A stretch of 51,201 nt of DNA from Providencia burhodogranariea DSM 19968 (GCF_000314855.2 NZ_KB233222.1:381495-432695); one strand, 5' to 3'; numbered from the stretch's first letter, positions 9,068 to 20,067 are shown. The notes: generated by a model from the sequence alone, not told the origin. Numbers and translations: made by a program.

Positions 9068-9838
9068 ATGGCTTACGGTAAAATTCGCCAACCAAAATTA
9101 TCTGATGTTATTGAGCAACGCCTCGAACATCTCATTTTCGAAGGGACATTACGCCCCGGCGAAAAGTTACCTCCTGAGCGTGAGCTAGCAAGACAGTTCG
9201 ACGTGTCTAGGCCATCAGTGCGTGAAGCTATTCAAACTCTGGAAGCCAAAGGGCTTTTATCTCGTCGCCAAGGCGGTGGCACTTTTGTGCAAAAGCAAAT
9301 GTGGCAAAGCTTTAGTGATCCTTTGGCTGAGCTTCTTGCTGGCAATCCAGAATCTCAATTTGATCTCCTTGAAACTCGTCATGCCCTTGAAGGAATTGCA
9401 GCTTACTATGCGGCATTGCGTGGGACCGATGAAGATTTGGAACGAATTCGACAAAGTTATGAATTAATAAAAAGTGCACAACAAACTAGTGACATCGATA
9501 CTGAATCCGATGCTGTTTTACAATATCAACTGATAGTTACAGAAGCCGCTCACAATGTGGTGATATTACATTTGTTGCGCTGCATGGTTCCTATGTTGGA
9601 ACAAAATATCCGCCAGAATTTTGAATTCTTATATACCCGTAAAGAAATGTATAACGCAGTTAGTGAACACCGCGCTCAAATTTTCTCCGCTATAATGGCA
9701 AGAGAACCTGAGAAAGCTCGAGAAGCTTCCCATCGTCACTTAGCATTTATAGAAGAGTTACTTTTGGATATAAGCCGTGAACAAACTAGGCGTGAACGTT
9801 CTCTACGCAGGTTACAGCAACACCCTGAATTAAATTAG
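9068..9838 (+). CDS. pdhR: Pyruvate-responsive repressor PdhR (GntR/FadR family)
   Basis: Represses its own operon and other respiratory genes until pyruvate binds. The 256-residue protein has an N-terminal winged helix-turn-helix ([20 protein letters not shown], then [17 protein letters not shown]). An all-helical FCD effector domain follows from about residue 95, with histidines in AAHNVV and [11 protein letters not shown] that belong to the metal/ligand site of this family. Length matches E. coli (254). A perfect operator lies just upstream, so autoregulation is expected. aceE follows after 165 bp. Confidence 0.97.
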   Translation: MAYGKIRQPKLSDVIEQRLEHLIFEGTLRPGEKLPPERELARQFDVSRPSVREAIQTLEAKGLLSRRQGGGTFVQKQMWQSFSDPLAELLAGNPESQFDLLETRHALEGIAAYYAALRGTDEDLERIRQSYELIKSAQQTSDIDTESDAVLQYQLIVTEAAHNVVILHLLRCMVPMLEQNIRQNFEFLYTRKEMYNAVSEHRAQIFSAIMAREPEKAREASHRHLAFIEELLLDISREQTRRERSLRRLQQHPELN

Positions 9839-9913
9839 TAATACGGATTACTGACTGCTGCGTCTGTATTACGATAACTACTCTTTTGAGAGTTATAGCG
9901 GCAACAACAGCAG

Positions 9914-9960
9914 GGCCTATCTTCCGGTTATTTTTTGGTAAAATAGCAGGAAGATAGGCT
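9914..9960 (+). other. Long hairpin in the aceE leader
   Basis: CCTATCTTCC (9916-9925) pairs with GGAAGATAGG (9949-9958), extendable by one or two pairs, around a 23-base loop containing a T-run. It ends about 45 bases before the aceE start and has no T-tract after it, so it is not a standard terminator. It may set mRNA stability or processing between pdhR and aceE. Confidence 0.5.
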
Positions 9961-10003
9961 CCACATAAACATTAAAAAATAGATAACAGATAAGGAATAC
10001 ACC

Positions 10004-12670
10004 ATGTCAGATATGTTGAAAAATGACGTGGATCCGATTGAAACTCGCGACTGGCTACAGGCGATTGAATCGGTCATCCGTGAAGAAGGTGTTGATCGTG
10101 CTCAGTTCATTATCGAACAAGTATTGAATGAAGCGCGTAAAGGCGGTCTAAATATTGCCGCTGGTGCATCTGGTAGTCCTGATTATATCAACACTATTGC
10201 TGTTGAAGATGAGCCTGCATACCCTGGTAACATGGATTTGGAGCGCCGTATTCGCTCCGCAATTCGTTGGAACGCAGTGATGACTGTACTGCGCGCTTCT
10301 AAAAAAGATTTAGAGCTGGGTGGCCACATGGCATCATTCCAGTCTTCTGCAACTTTATATGAAGTTTGTTTTAACCATTTCTTCCGCGCGCAAAATAATA
10401 AAGATGGTGGGGACCTTGTTTACTTCCAAGGCCATATCTCCCCAGGTATTTATGCACGTGCCTTCCTTGAAGGTCGTCTGACTGAAGAGCAGATGAATAA
10501 CTTCCGTCAAGAAATTGGTGGTAAAGGTTTATCTTCATACCCGCACCCTAAACTAATGCCTGATTTCTGGCAGTTCCCGACAGTATCAATGGGGCTAGGA
10601 CCATTAAGTGCTATCTATCAAGCTAAATTCCTTAAATATCTTGAGCATCGTGGCTTGAAAGATACTTCAGGACAAACCGTTTATGCATTTTTAGGTGACG
10701 GTGAAATGGATGAGCCAGAATCAAAAGGTGCAATTACAATTGCAACTCGCGATAAGCTCGACAACCTAGTATTCGTTGTTAACTGTAACTTGCAGCGTCT
10801 TGATGGCCCAGTTACTGGTAACGGCAAAATTGTTAACGAGCTAGAAGGCATCTTTAGTGGTGCTGGCTGGCAAGTAATTAAAGTGATGTGGGGCGATCGT
10901 TGGGATGCTCTGCTGCGTAAAGATACAAGCGGCAAATTGATCCAGCTGATGAATGAAACTCTCGATGGTGACTATCAGACATTTAAATCTCGTGATGGCG
11001 CTTATGTTCGTGAACACTTCTTCAATCGTTACCCAGAAACAGCTGCATTAGTTAAAGATATGACTGATGATGAAATTTGGGCGTTGAACCGTGGCGGTCA
11101 TGATCCGAAGAAAGTCTATGCAGCATTCAAAAAAGCAGCTGATACTCAAGGCAAACCAACAGTTATCCTAGCTCAAACCGTAAAAGGTTATGGTATGGGT
11201 GAAACTGCTGAAGGTAAAAACATTGCTCACCAAGTGAAAAAAATGAATATGGACGGTGTTCGTCACTTCCGTGATCAATTCAATGTGCCAGTTGCTGATG
11301 ATCAAATTGAAAAACTGCCATTTATCACTTTTGAAAAAGATTCAGAAGAGTACAAATACCTGCATGCGCGTCGTCAAGATTTAGGTGGCTACCTTCCTGC
11401 TCGTCGTACTCACTTTGACGAAAAACTGGAAATCCCAGCATTAGGTGATTTCAGTCAATTGCTTGAAGAACAATCTAAAGAAATTTCAACAACCATCGCA
11501 TTTGTTCGCGCATTAAATGTAATGTTGAAAAATAAATCGATCAAAGATCGTTTAGTACCAATTATTGCTGATGAAGCACGTACTTTTGGTATGGAAGGTT
11601 TATTCCGTCAAATTGGTATTTACAGTTCTAACGGTCAAAAATATACCCCACAGGATCGTGAGCAAGTTGCTTACTACAAAGAAGACTCTAAAGGTCAAAT
11701 CCTGCAAGAAGGTATTAACGAGTTGGGCGCGGGTGCATCATGGTTAGCTGCGGCAACCTCTTATAGCACTAACAACCTGCCAATGATCCCATTCTATATC
11801 TATTATTCAATGTTCGGTTTCCAACGCATTGGTGATTTATTATGGGCAGCAGGTGACCAACAAGCTCGTGGGTTCCTGATTGGTGGTACTTCAGGCCGTA
11901 CAACCTTAAATGGTGAAGGCTTACAACATGAAGATGGCCATAGCCATATTCAGTCACTGACAATTCCTAACTGTATCTCTTATGACCCAGCTTATGCTTA
12001 TGAAGTTGCTGTTATCATGCAAGATGGTTTGGATCGTATGTATGGTGATAAACAAGAGAACGTGTATTACTACATCACGACTCTGAATGAAAACTATCAC
12101 ATGCATGCAATGCCTGAAGGTGTTGAAGAAGGTATCCGTAAAGGTATCTATAAACTAGCTTCAATCGAAGGTAGCAAAGGTAAAGTTCAACTGTTAGGTT
12201 CAGGTTCTATGATGCGTCATGTTCGTGAAGCTGCTGATGTACTGTCTACTGAATATGGTATTGGCTCTGATATTTATAGCGTAACTTCATTCACTGAATT
12301 GGCTCGTGATGGTCAAGACTGTGAGCGTTGGAATATGCTGCATCCATCTGAAGCACCACGTGTGCCATATGTTGCTCAAGTTATGAATGATGCACCAGCT
12401 GTAGCATCAACTGACTATATGAAACTGTTTGCAGAACAAATTCGTACTTTCGTACCAGCAAGTGACTATCGCGTATTAGGTACAGATGGTTTCGGCCGTT
12501 CTGACAGTCGTGAAAACCTGCGTCACCACTTCGAAGTGGATACATCTTATGTGATCGTTGCGGCGCTGGGTGAATTGGCTAAACGTGGTGAGATTGATGT
12601 TAAGGTCGTTGAAGAAGCGATTAAAAAATACAACATCAATCCAGAAAAAGTTAACCCACGTCTGGCATAA
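10004..12670 (+). CDS. aceE: Pyruvate dehydrogenase E1 component, homodimeric type
   Basis: Decarboxylates pyruvate with thiamine diphosphate and transfers the acetyl group to the lipoyl arms of AceF. The 888-residue protein matches the gammaproteobacterial homodimeric E1 (887 in E. coli). The thiamine-diphosphate motif is seen as GDGEMDEPES with the downstream NCNLQRLDGPV, and further E1 signatures are QEGINELGAGASW and GEGLQHEDGHSH. The last contains a conserved active-site His pair. A TAAGGA sequence is 7-8 bases upstream of the ATG. aceF starts 13 bp after the stop, so the two are co-transcribed from the PdhR-controlled promoter and possibly from an internal one. Confidence 0.98.
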   Translation: MSDMLKNDVDPIETRDWLQAIESVIREEGVDRAQFIIEQVLNEARKGGLNIAAGASGSPDYINTIAVEDEPAYPGNMDLERRIRSAIRWNAVMTVLRASKKDLELGGHMASFQSSATLYEVCFNHFFRAQNNKDGGDLVYFQGHISPGIYARAFLEGRLTEEQMNNFRQEIGGKGLSSYPHPKLMPDFWQFPTVSMGLGPLSAIYQAKFLKYLEHRGLKDTSGQTVYAFLGDGEMDEPESKGAITIATRDKLDNLVFVVNCNLQRLDGPVTGNGKIVNELEGIFSGAGWQVIKVMWGDRWDALLRKDTSGKLIQLMNETLDGDYQTFKSRDGAYVREHFFNRYPETAALVKDMTDDEIWALNRGGHDPKKVYAAFKKAADTQGKPTVILAQTVKGYGMGETAEGKNIAHQVKKMNMDGVRHFRDQFNVPVADDQIEKLPFITFEKDSEEYKYLHARRQDLGGYLPARRTHFDEKLEIPALGDFSQLLEEQSKEISTTIAFVRALNVMLKNKSIKDRLVPIIADEARTFGMEGLFRQIGIYSSNGQKYTPQDREQVAYYKEDSKGQILQEGINELGAGASWLAAATSYSTNNLPMIPFYIYYSMFGFQRIGDLLWAAGDQQARGFLIGGTSGRTTLNGEGLQHEDGHSHIQSLTIPNCISYDPAYAYEVAVIMQDGLDRMYGDKQENVYYYITTLNENYHMHAMPEGVEEGIRKGIYKLASIEGSKGKVQLLGSGSMMRHVREAADVLSTEYGIGSDIYSVTSFTELARDGQDCERWNMLHPSEAPRVPYVAQVMNDAPAVASTDYMKLFAEQIRTFVPASDYRVLGTDGFGRSDSRENLRHHFEVDTSYVIVAALGELAKRGEIDVKVVEEAIKKYNINPEKVNPRLA

Positions 12671-12683
12671 GAGGTAATAATCA

Positions 12684-14540
12684 ATGTCTATTGAAATCCA
12701 AGTACCTGATATCGGTGCTGATGAAGTTGAAGTCACCGAAGTTATGGTTAAAGTTGGTGATAAAGTAGAAGCTGAACAATCACTGATCACTGTTGAAGGT
12801 GATAAAGCTTCTATGGAAGTCCCATCACCACAAGCTGGTGTGGTTAAAGAAATTAAAATTGCGGTTGGCGATAAAGTCACAACTGGTAAATTAATCATGG
12901 TATTTGAATCAGCAGAAGGCGCAGCTCCGGCTGCGCCAGCTGAGGCTCCAGCACAAGCTGCTGCTGCACCTGTAGCTTCTGCTCTTAAAGAAGTTGCTGT
13001 ACCTGATATCGGTGGCGATGAAGTTGAAGTTACTGAAATTATGGTTAAAGTCGGTGATTCAGTATCAGAAGAACAATCACTGATCACTGTTGAAGGCGAT
13101 AAAGCTTCAATGGAAGTACCAGCGCCATTTGCAGGCACAGTCAAAGAAATCAAAATTGTAGCGGGCGATAAAGTAAAAACTGGCTCACTGATTATGGTCT
13201 TTGAAATTGCAGGTGCAGCTCCAGCGGCCGCGCCAGCAGCAGCTGCAACACCAGCTCCAACGGCTTCTGCTATTAAAGATGTTAACGTGCCAGATATTGG
13301 CGGTGATGAAGTTGAAGTCACTGAAGTCATGGTTAAGGTTGGCGACAGCATTTCTGCTGAGCAATCAATCATTACTGTTGAAGGTGATAAAGCTTCAATG
13401 GAAGTCCCTGCACCATTTGCTGGTACAGTTAAAGAGATTAAAATTGCAGCGGGCGATAAAGTTAAAACTGGTTCGCTTATCATGACCTTTGAAGTTGCAG
13501 GTGCAGCACCAACTGCTCCAGCAGCATCAGTACCAGCTGCGCCAGCCGCTTCGACATCTGCACCAGCTCCTTCAGCACCTGCAAAAGCAACTGAGAGCAA
13601 AAATGAATTTGTTGAAAATGACGCCTATATTCACGCAACACCAGTTATTCGCCGTTTAGCTCGCGAATTTGGTGTTAATCTTGCTAAAGTCAAAGGTACT
13701 GGCCGCAAAGGTCGTATTTTACGTGAAGACGTTCAGTCTTACGTTAAAGATGCGATTAAACGTGCGGAAGCACCAGCAGCAGCTGGTGGCGGCTTACCAG
13801 GCATGTTGCCATGGCCTAAAGTCGATTACAGCAAATTCGGTGAAGTTGAAGAAGTTGAACTGGGACGCATTCAGAAGATTTCTGGTGCTAACCTTAGCCG
13901 TAACTGGGTAATGATCCCACATGTTACCTTGATGGAAGATGTTGATACCACTGAAGTTGAAGAGTTCCGTAAACAACAGAACAAAGAAGCTGAGAAAAAA
14001 CAGCTTGGTGTCAAAATTACACCATTAGTCTTTATCATGAAAGCTGTCGCACGTGCGCTAGAAGAAATGCCTCGCTTCAATAGCTCTATTTCTGAAGATG
14101 CTCAACGCTTGTTCTTAAAGAAATATATCAACATCGGTATTGCCGTTGATACACCGAATGGCCTTGTTGTTCCAGTTTTCAAAGATGTGAACAAAAAAGG
14201 TATCATGGAGCTTTCTCGTGAACTGATGGAAGTTTCTAAGAAAGCGCGTGCAGGTAAATTAACTGCTTCTGATATGCAAGGCGGCTGTTTCACAATTTCT
14301 AGCCTTGGTGGTATCGGAACTACCGGTTTTGCACCGATTGTAAATGCGCCAGAAGTAGCAATTATGGGTCTATCTCGCTCTTCCATGAAACCAGTATGGA
14401 ATGGCAGTGAATTCGTACCTCGCCTAATTCTGCCAATGTCTCTTTCGTTTGATCACCGTGTGATTGACGGCGCCGATGGTGCTCGCTTCATCACCTTAGT
14501 AGGTCAATTGATGAGCGATATTCGCCGACTGGTGATGTAA
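12684..14540 (+). CDS. aceF: Dihydrolipoyllysine acetyltransferase, pyruvate dehydrogenase E2
   Basis: Forms the 24-mer core of the complex and transfers acetyl groups from lipoyl arms to CoA. Domain order in the 618 residues: three lipoyl domains with GDKASMEVP sites at Lys41, Lys140 and Lys236, each followed by an Ala/Pro-rich flexible linker. Then comes the peripheral subunit-binding domain ([15 protein letters not shown], about 314-350) and the catalytic domain ending in [15 protein letters not shown], with His591 and Asp595 as active-site residues. Lipoyl domains 2 and 3 are near-identical even at the DNA level. A strong terminator follows. Confidence 0.98.
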   Translation: MSIEIQVPDIGADEVEVTEVMVKVGDKVEAEQSLITVEGDKASMEVPSPQAGVVKEIKIAVGDKVTTGKLIMVFESAEGAAPAAPAEAPAQAAAAPVASALKEVAVPDIGGDEVEVTEIMVKVGDSVSEEQSLITVEGDKASMEVPAPFAGTVKEIKIVAGDKVKTGSLIMVFEIAGAAPAAAPAAAATPAPTASAIKDVNVPDIGGDEVEVTEVMVKVGDSISAEQSIITVEGDKASMEVPAPFAGTVKEIKIAAGDKVKTGSLIMTFEVAGAAPTAPAASVPAAPAASTSAPAPSAPAKATESKNEFVENDAYIHATPVIRRLAREFGVNLAKVKGTGRKGRILREDVQSYVKDAIKRAEAPAAAGGGLPGMLPWPKVDYSKFGEVEEVELGRIQKISGANLSRNWVMIPHVTLMEDVDTTEVEEFRKQQNKEAEKKQLGVKITPLVFIMKAVARALEEMPRFNSSISEDAQRLFLKKYINIGIAVDTPNGLVVPVFKDVNKKGIMELSRELMEVSKKARAGKLTASDMQGGCFTISSLGGIGTTGFAPIVNAPEVAIMGLSRSSMKPVWNGSEFVPRLILPMSLSFDHRVIDGADGARFITLVGQLMSDIRRLVM

Positions 14541-14546
14541 TAAATT

Positions 14547-14577
14547 AGACCGGCTGATTAGCCGGTCTGTTTTATTT
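14547..14577 (+). terminator. Rho-independent terminator after aceF
   Basis: Perfect 8-bp stem AGACCGGC / GCCGGTCT with a 6-base loop, followed by GTTTTATTT. It sits 7 bp after the aceF stop and separates aceEF from lpd, so part of lpd expression must come from its own promoter in the 14578-14745 leader or from read-through. Confidence 0.88.
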
Positions 14578-14745
14578 AGGCTGGGGCAGAGTTTTTTACT
14601 GTTCATCCGAAACGTTGGGAGTTGTATCACGTAATGAGCCTTTTCAGGGTGTTAACAATTCTGTAAACTGCTCGTAGTGTGTACTTTCCAGTGGAATAAT
14701 TCGTTTTTTCGGCTGCCCCGCTGGACAAAACAAAAAGAGGTCATG

Positions 14746-16173
14746 ATGAGTACTGAAATTAAAGCCCAAGTAGTTGTACTTGGTGCAGGCCCTGCAGGAT
14801 ATTCTGCGGCTTTCCGTTGCGCTGACTTAGGTCTAGAAACAGTTTTAGTTGAACGTTATTCAACTCTAGGTGGAGTTTGTTTAAATGTTGGTTGTATCCC
14901 TTCGAAAGCACTGCTACACGTAGCAAAAGTGATTGAAGAAGCTAAAGCCTTAGGTGAACACGGTATTGTTTTTGGTGAACCAAAAACTGATATTTCTAAG
15001 GTTCGCGTCTGGAAAGAAAAAGTGATTAATCAGCTGACTGGTGGTTTGGCTGGTATGGCTAAAGGCCGTAAAGTTAACGTTGTTAACGGTCTTGGTAAAT
15101 TTACTGGCGCTAATACTCTGGTTGTTGAAGGCGAAAATGGTAGCACAACTATCAACTTTGATAATGCTATCATTGCTGCTGGTTCACGTCCTATTCAGTT
15201 ACCATTTATTCCTCATGAAGACTCACGTATTTGGGATTCAACAGATGCGTTAGAACTGAAAGAAGTTCCAGAGCGTCTGTTGGTTATGGGTGGTGGTATC
15301 ATCGGTCTGGAAATGGGAACTGTGTATCATGCACTGGGTTCTCAGATTGATGTTGTTGAGATGTTTGACCAAGTCATCCCTGCGGCTGACAAAGATGTGG
15401 TTAAAGTCTTTACTAAACAAATCAGTAAAAAATTCAATCTTCTTTTAGAAACAAAAGTGACCGCGGTTGAAGCTAAAGAAGATGGTATCTATGTTTCTAT
15501 GGAAGGCAAAAAAGCTTCCGCAGAACCGCAGCGCTATGATGCAGTTTTGGTTGCGATTGGTCGTGTACCGAATGGTAAAAACCTTGATGCAGGCAAAGCA
15601 GGCGTTGAAGTTGATGATCGTGGTTTCATTCATGTTGATAAGCAAATGCGTACTAATGTACCGCACATTTTCGCTATCGGTGATATCGTTGGTCAGCCAA
15701 TGCTGGCTCACAAAGGTGTTCATGAAGGTCACGTTGCAGCAGAAGTTATCTCTGGCTTGAAACATTACTTTGATCCAAAAGTTATTCCATCCATTGCCTA
15801 TACCGAGCCAGAAGTTGCTTGGGTTGGTCTGACAGAGAAAGAAGCTAAAGAGAAGAATATTAGCTATGAAGTTGCAACTTTCCCATGGGCTGCTTCAGGC
15901 CGTGCGATTGCATCAGATTGCTCTGAAGGTATGACTAAGCTTATTTTCGATAAACAATCTAACCGTGTTATCGGTGGTGCGGTTGTTGGTGTTAATGGTG
16001 GTGAGCTACTGGGCGAAATCGGTCTTGCTATCGAAATGGGTTGTGATGCTGAAGATATCGCATTGACTATCCATGCTCACCCGACACTATACGAATCAAT
16101 TGGTATGGCAGCTGAAATCTACGAAGGTAGCATCACTGACTTGCCAAATGCGAAAGCGAAAAAGAAAAAATAA
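14746..16173 (+). CDS. lpd: Dihydrolipoamide dehydrogenase (shared E3)
   Basis: An FAD flavoprotein that reoxidises dihydrolipoyl groups with NAD in pyruvate dehydrogenase, 2-oxoglutarate dehydrogenase and the glycine cleavage system (as L protein). It therefore also serves gcvTHP in this window. The start at 14746 (MSTEIKAQ) is preferred over an upstream in-frame ATG at 14677: GAGG lies 5 bases upstream and the product is then 475 residues, against 474 in E. coli. FAD motif GAGPAGYSA, redox disulfide GGVCLNVGC (Cys45 and Cys50), NAD motif GGGIIGLEMG and the C-terminal catalytic HAHPTL are all present. A strong terminator follows. Confidence 0.98.
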   Translation: MSTEIKAQVVVLGAGPAGYSAAFRCADLGLETVLVERYSTLGGVCLNVGCIPSKALLHVAKVIEEAKALGEHGIVFGEPKTDISKVRVWKEKVINQLTGGLAGMAKGRKVNVVNGLGKFTGANTLVVEGENGSTTINFDNAIIAAGSRPIQLPFIPHEDSRIWDSTDALELKEVPERLLVMGGGIIGLEMGTVYHALGSQIDVVEMFDQVIPAADKDVVKVFTKQISKKFNLLLETKVTAVEAKEDGIYVSMEGKKASAEPQRYDAVLVAIGRVPNGKNLDAGKAGVEVDDRGFIHVDKQMRTNVPHIFAIGDIVGQPMLAHKGVHEGHVAAEVISGLKHYFDPKVIPSIAYTEPEVAWVGLTEKEAKEKNISYEVATFPWAASGRAIASDCSEGMTKLIFDKQSNRVIGGAVVGVNGGELLGEIGLAIEMGCDAEDIALTIHAHPTLYESIGMAAEIYEGSITDLPNAKAKKKK

Positions 16174-16233
16174 TTTTCTTTTGTTACAGTGATGAACAAT
16201 ATTTTTAGTGTATTGTTTATCAAGTCAGCGTTT

Positions 16234-16266
16234 AAGGCCATTGAGGAAACTCGATGGCCTTTTTTT
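16234..16266 (+). terminator. Rho-independent terminator after lpd
   Basis: A 10-bp stem, GGCCATTGAG pairing with CTCGATGGCC (one G-U pair), closed by a GAAA tetraloop and followed by seven T. It is about 60 bp past the lpd stop. Confidence 0.93.
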
Positions 16267-16660
16267 GCTTTATAAATAAGCTGAAAAATAGCCTAATTTA
16301 AATTAGATCTGGGGGTTATGTTTGACTTATGAGTAATGTTGATGATTTTTTGGCATGGTAGCAATAGATAGCGATTTAGCTTAAAAAGAAAATAAAGTAG
16401 GTTGTTGATACTCTCTTTATAAATCGAAATGATTTACCTTATCAATTAAGAACCTGCGTTAATTGACCGAGTAAAAATAATTTGTGATATCAAAGGTAAA
16501 AAGCGACAAAAGAGGGTGCTATAAACCTCCAAATGCATTATAAAAAGTGGGGGCTTAATCTGCTCTTTATGATTGTTTATCGTATCTTAAATTAAAAATA
16601 AACTCGTAATTGTTTGTTAAGGCCTAAAAAAGCAGGGTATGTTGCTTTCTTGTGAATGAA

Positions 16661-16689
16661 TTAACATTTCATTCAAACTCTGCTATGCT
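16661..16689 (+). promoter_or_regulatory. Likely acnB promoter with overlapping palindrome
   Basis: TTAACA (16661-16666), a 17-base spacer and TATGCT (16684-16689) form a good sigma-70 promoter about 140 bp before the acnB start. An inverted repeat GAATGAA / TTCATTC (16654-16674) straddles the -35 box and could be an operator. The rest of the 650-bp lpd-acnB spacer (16267-16650) is AT-rich with no gene; E. coli has yacH here. A small GAGG/CCTC hairpin near 16514-16531 is unremarkable. Confidence 0.6.
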
Positions 16690-16827
16690 GGACGCCCGAA
16701 GCTGGACATAATTTTATAGCCATTGAGATTATGTGAGCAAGTTCCTCTGACCTGGCACCGGATGATGATTTTTCAGAATGGTGCAGACAGCCGGGTATAT
16801 AAATTACAATGAAGCGAGGAGAACGTC

Positions 16828-19425
16828 GTGCTAGAAGAATACCGTAAGCACGTAGCCGAGCGCGCTGCTGAAGGGATTGTCCCGAAGCCATTAGACGCGC
16901 CACAAGTAGCTGCACTGGTTGAACTACTGAAAAACCCACCTAAAGGTGAAGAAGATTTCCTATTAGACTTGCTAACCAACCGCGTACCGCCCGGTGTTGA
17001 TGAAGCAGCCTATGTCAAAGCTGGCTTTTTAGCCGCTATCGCGAAAGGTGAAACAACCTCTCCTCTTATCTCCCCTGATAAAGCAATTGAACTGTTAGGC
17101 ACAATGCAGGGTGGGTACAATATTCATGCACTTATTGAAGCATTGGATGACGCTAAACTTGCTCCGATCGCTGCAAAAGCACTTTCACATACTTTGCTGA
17201 TGTTTGATAACTTCTATGACGTAGAAGAAAAAGCTAAAGCGGGTAATGAATACGCTAAGCAAGTTATTGAATCATGGGCTAATGCTGAATGGTTCTTGGA
17301 ACGCCCGGCACTTGCAGAAAAAATGACCGTAACAGTATTTAAAGTTACGGGCGAAACGAATACTGACGATTTGTCTCCAGCACCAGATGCATGGTCTCGT
17401 CCAGATATTCCATTGCACGCACTCGCTATGCTGAAAAATGCTCGTGAAGGTATCGAGCCTGACGATCAAGGTAATGTTGGCCCAATAAAGCAAATCGAAG
17501 AGCTGAACAAAAAAGGTTTCCCATTAGCTTATGTCGGTGATGTTGTTGGTACAGGTTCTTCACGTAAATCAGCAACCAATTCAGTGTTGTGGTTTATGGG
17601 TGATGACATCCCATTCGTCCCTAACAAGCGTGGTGGTGGTGTTGTACTTGGCAGCAAAATTGCACCAATATTCTTTAACACGATGGAAGATGCAGGGGCG
17701 CTACCGATTGAAGTTGATGTGTCTAAGCTAAATATGGGTGATGTGATTGATATCTATCCATTTAAAGGTGAAGTTCGCAATCATGAAACCGGTGAATTAT
17801 TAGAAAAGTTTGAACTAAAAACAGATGTATTGGTTGATGAAGTTCGTGCTGGTGGTCGTATTCCGCTGATTATCGGTCGTGGCTTAACCAGCAAAGCGCG
17901 TGAATCATTAGGTTTAGAAGTGACTAACATTTTCCGTCATGCGAAATCTGTTGCTCAAAGTGACCGTGGATTCTCCTTAGCGCAGAAAATGGTTGGTCGC
18001 GCCTGTGGTCATCCAGGTATTCGCCCTGGCGAATATTGCGAACCTAAGATGACTTCTGTTGGCTCTCAAGATACAACAGGCCCTATGACTCGTGATGAGT
18101 TAAAAGACTTAGCTTGTCTTGGTTTCTCTGCTGATTTAGTGATGCAGTCATTCTGCCATACAGCTGCATATCCGAAGCCAGTTGATGTCACGACTCATCA
18201 TACATTACCTGATTTTATTATGAATCGTGGTGGTGTTTCTCTGCGTCCTGGCGATGGTATTATCCACTCATGGCTGAACCGCATGCTATTACCTGACACT
18301 GTCGGTACTGGTGGTGATTCACATACTCGTTTCCCAATTGGTATTTCTTTCCCAGCGGGTTCTGGCTTAGTTGCATTTGCTGCTGCAACAGGCGTTATGC
18401 CTCTTGATATGCCTGAGTCAGTTTTGGTTCGCTTTAAAGGTGAAATGCAGCCGGGTATCACACTTCGTGACCTTGTTCATGCGATCCCTCTATATGCGAT
18501 CAAAGATGGTTTACTGACTGTTGAGAAAAAAGGTAAGAAGAATATTTTCTCTGGCCGAATTCTTGAAATTGAAGGTCTACCTGAACTTAAAGTTGAACAA
18601 GCTTTTGAGTTGGCAGATGCATCAGCGGAGCGTTCTGCTGCGGGTTGTACGATTAAACTCGATAAAGCGCCAATCATCGAATACCTGCAATCAAACATTG
18701 TCTTGCTGAAGTGGATGATCTCTGAAGGTTATGGTGATCGTCGTACGATCGAGCGTCGAATTAAAGGGATGGAAAGCTGGTTAGCAGATCCTCAGCTTCT
18801 TGAAGCCGATGCAGATGCTGAATATGCTGCGGTGATTGAAATCGATTTAAATGATATCAAAGAACCGATTCTGTGTGCACCAAATGACCCTGATGACGCT
18901 CGTTTATTATCAGCTGTACAAAATGAAAAAATCGACGAAGTATTTATCGGTTCTTGCATGACGAACATAGGTCACTTCCGTGCCGCGGGTAAATTACTTG
19001 ACCAACACAAAGGTCAATTACCAACTCGTCTATGGGTTGCTCCACCGACTAAAATGGATGCAGCACAATTGACAGAGGAAGGTTATTACAGTGTGTTTGG
19101 TAAGAGTGGGGCACGTATTGAAGTTCCTGGTTGTTCGCTGTGCATGGGTAACCAAGCACGTGTTGCTGATGGCGCTACGGTTGTTTCGACTTCAACGCGT
19201 AACTTCCCTAACCGTCTTGGAACGGGAGCTAATGTATTCTTAGCGTCAGCTGAGCTGGCTGCTGTTGCTTCTCTGTTGGGGCGTTTACCAACTCCAGATG
19301 AATACTTACAGTTTATAAGTAAAGTAGATGAAACCGCAGCAGATACTTATCGCTACCTGAATTTTGATCAGTTAGAACAATATACTGAAAAAGCAGATAG
19401 TGTGATTTTCCAGACTACTGTTTAA
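16828..19425 (+). CDS. acnB: Bifunctional aconitate hydratase 2 / 2-methylisocitrate dehydratase
   Basis: Interconverts citrate and isocitrate in the TCA cycle with a [4Fe-4S] cluster, and in its cluster-free form binds mRNA. The 865-residue protein starts at a GTG ([16 protein letters not shown]) with AGGAG about 6 bases upstream, and equals E. coli AcnB in length. Cluster ligands are Cys710 (FIGSCMTN), Cys769 and Cys772 (GCSLCMGN). The N-terminal HEAT-like domain typical of AcnB precedes the swivel domain ([16 protein letters not shown]). It is transcribed alone from the promoter near 16661 and ends at a strong terminator. Confidence 0.98.
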   Translation: MLEEYRKHVAERAAEGIVPKPLDAPQVAALVELLKNPPKGEEDFLLDLLTNRVPPGVDEAAYVKAGFLAAIAKGETTSPLISPDKAIELLGTMQGGYNIHALIEALDDAKLAPIAAKALSHTLLMFDNFYDVEEKAKAGNEYAKQVIESWANAEWFLERPALAEKMTVTVFKVTGETNTDDLSPAPDAWSRPDIPLHALAMLKNAREGIEPDDQGNVGPIKQIEELNKKGFPLAYVGDVVGTGSSRKSATNSVLWFMGDDIPFVPNKRGGGVVLGSKIAPIFFNTMEDAGALPIEVDVSKLNMGDVIDIYPFKGEVRNHETGELLEKFELKTDVLVDEVRAGGRIPLIIGRGLTSKARESLGLEVTNIFRHAKSVAQSDRGFSLAQKMVGRACGHPGIRPGEYCEPKMTSVGSQDTTGPMTRDELKDLACLGFSADLVMQSFCHTAAYPKPVDVTTHHTLPDFIMNRGGVSLRPGDGIIHSWLNRMLLPDTVGTGGDSHTRFPIGISFPAGSGLVAFAAATGVMPLDMPESVLVRFKGEMQPGITLRDLVHAIPLYAIKDGLLTVEKKGKKNIFSGRILEIEGLPELKVEQAFELADASAERSAAGCTIKLDKAPIIEYLQSNIVLLKWMISEGYGDRRTIERRIKGMESWLADPQLLEADADAEYAAVIEIDLNDIKEPILCAPNDPDDARLLSAVQNEKIDEVFIGSCMTNIGHFRAAGKLLDQHKGQLPTRLWVAPPTKMDAAQLTEEGYYSVFGKSGARIEVPGCSLCMGNQARVADGATVVSTSTRNFPNRLGTGANVFLASAELAAVASLLGRLPTPDEYLQFISKVDETAADTYRYLNFDQLEQYTEKADSVIFQTTV

Positions 19426-19447
19426 TAAATTACTTTAAATAATTTAC

Positions 19448-19476
19448 AGGCTCCGAAATATTCGGGGCCTTTTTTC
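19448..19476 (+). terminator. Rho-independent terminator after acnB
   Basis: A 9-bp stem, GGCTCCGAA / TTCGGGGCC with one G-U pair, a very small loop, then seven T. It starts 23 bp after the acnB stop. Confidence 0.9.
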
Positions 19477-19557
19477 GTTTTAAAGCAGACTAGAGTAAAC
19501 ATTAATGTCTAACTAGAGGTATAATTACTAATAATAACGTCTGGTGTGGGGTGTTTT

Positions 19558-19929
19558 ATGGACTACCAATTTTTTCAGGATATTACCGGCGAAATATCTG
19601 CAAAATTTTCAATGGATCACGAAGCTATTGGCTATTGGCTTAATGAAGAAGTCAAAGGTGATTTAAGCCTATTAGATACAATAGAAGTTAGCTACGAGTC
19701 GCTCAAAGGAAGTGAAAAACAGTGGGAGCTGATTGGTCACGAGTACACGCTGATATTAGATGATGAAGAAGTCATGATCCGCGCCAATCAACTATCTTTT
19801 GAAACGGACGGTCTGGAAGAAGGTATGAGTTACTACGATAATGAAAGTGTCTCATTTTGTGGTATTGATGATTTTATTAGTATGCTGAATGAATACAGAA
19901 GATTTGTTTTAGAAAATAAAGTTAAATAA
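19558..19929 (+). CDS. yacL: UPF0231 family protein YacL
   Basis: A 123-residue acidic protein of unknown function, clearly YacL: it begins [20 protein letters not shown] and contains [17 protein letters not shown] and [20 protein letters not shown]. An in-frame GTG 12 bases upstream exists, but the ATG at 19558 gives the family start. No transmembrane segment or known catalytic motif is seen. It follows acnB as in E. coli. What normally comes next there (speD-speE) is replaced here by mscS, so yacL marks the edge of a synteny block. Confidence 0.93.
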   Translation: MDYQFFQDITGEISAKFSMDHEAIGYWLNEEVKGDLSLLDTIEVSYESLKGSEKQWELIGHEYTLILDDEEVMIRANQLSFETDGLEEGMSYYDNESVSFCGIDDFISMLNEYRRFVLENKVK

Positions 19930-20067
19930 AATTTTGTTTTAGTCTATTGTCTGATTTTAAAAATTGCAGCTATGATTTAAAAGATGTATTGCGTTATTTA
20001 CCTGAATAAAGGTGAATTAATCGGTATAAAGTTAGCAAAATAATTCAACTCAAAGCTAGAGGAATTT

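Noticed and set aside
12476-13600. A 374-codon open frame on the minus strand across the aceE end and aceF lipoyl region
   Set aside because: It is antisense to aceF and is kept open by the GC-skewed Ala/Pro/Glu-rich repeats; the translation is a low-complexity Ala/Ser/Thr-rich repeat with no start signal or family resemblance.
14648-14666. GTTAACAATTCTGTAAA as an ArcA site before lpd
   Set aside because: ArcA repeats should be about 11 bp apart and this has 12-bp spacing with weak matches; not strong enough to list as a feature.
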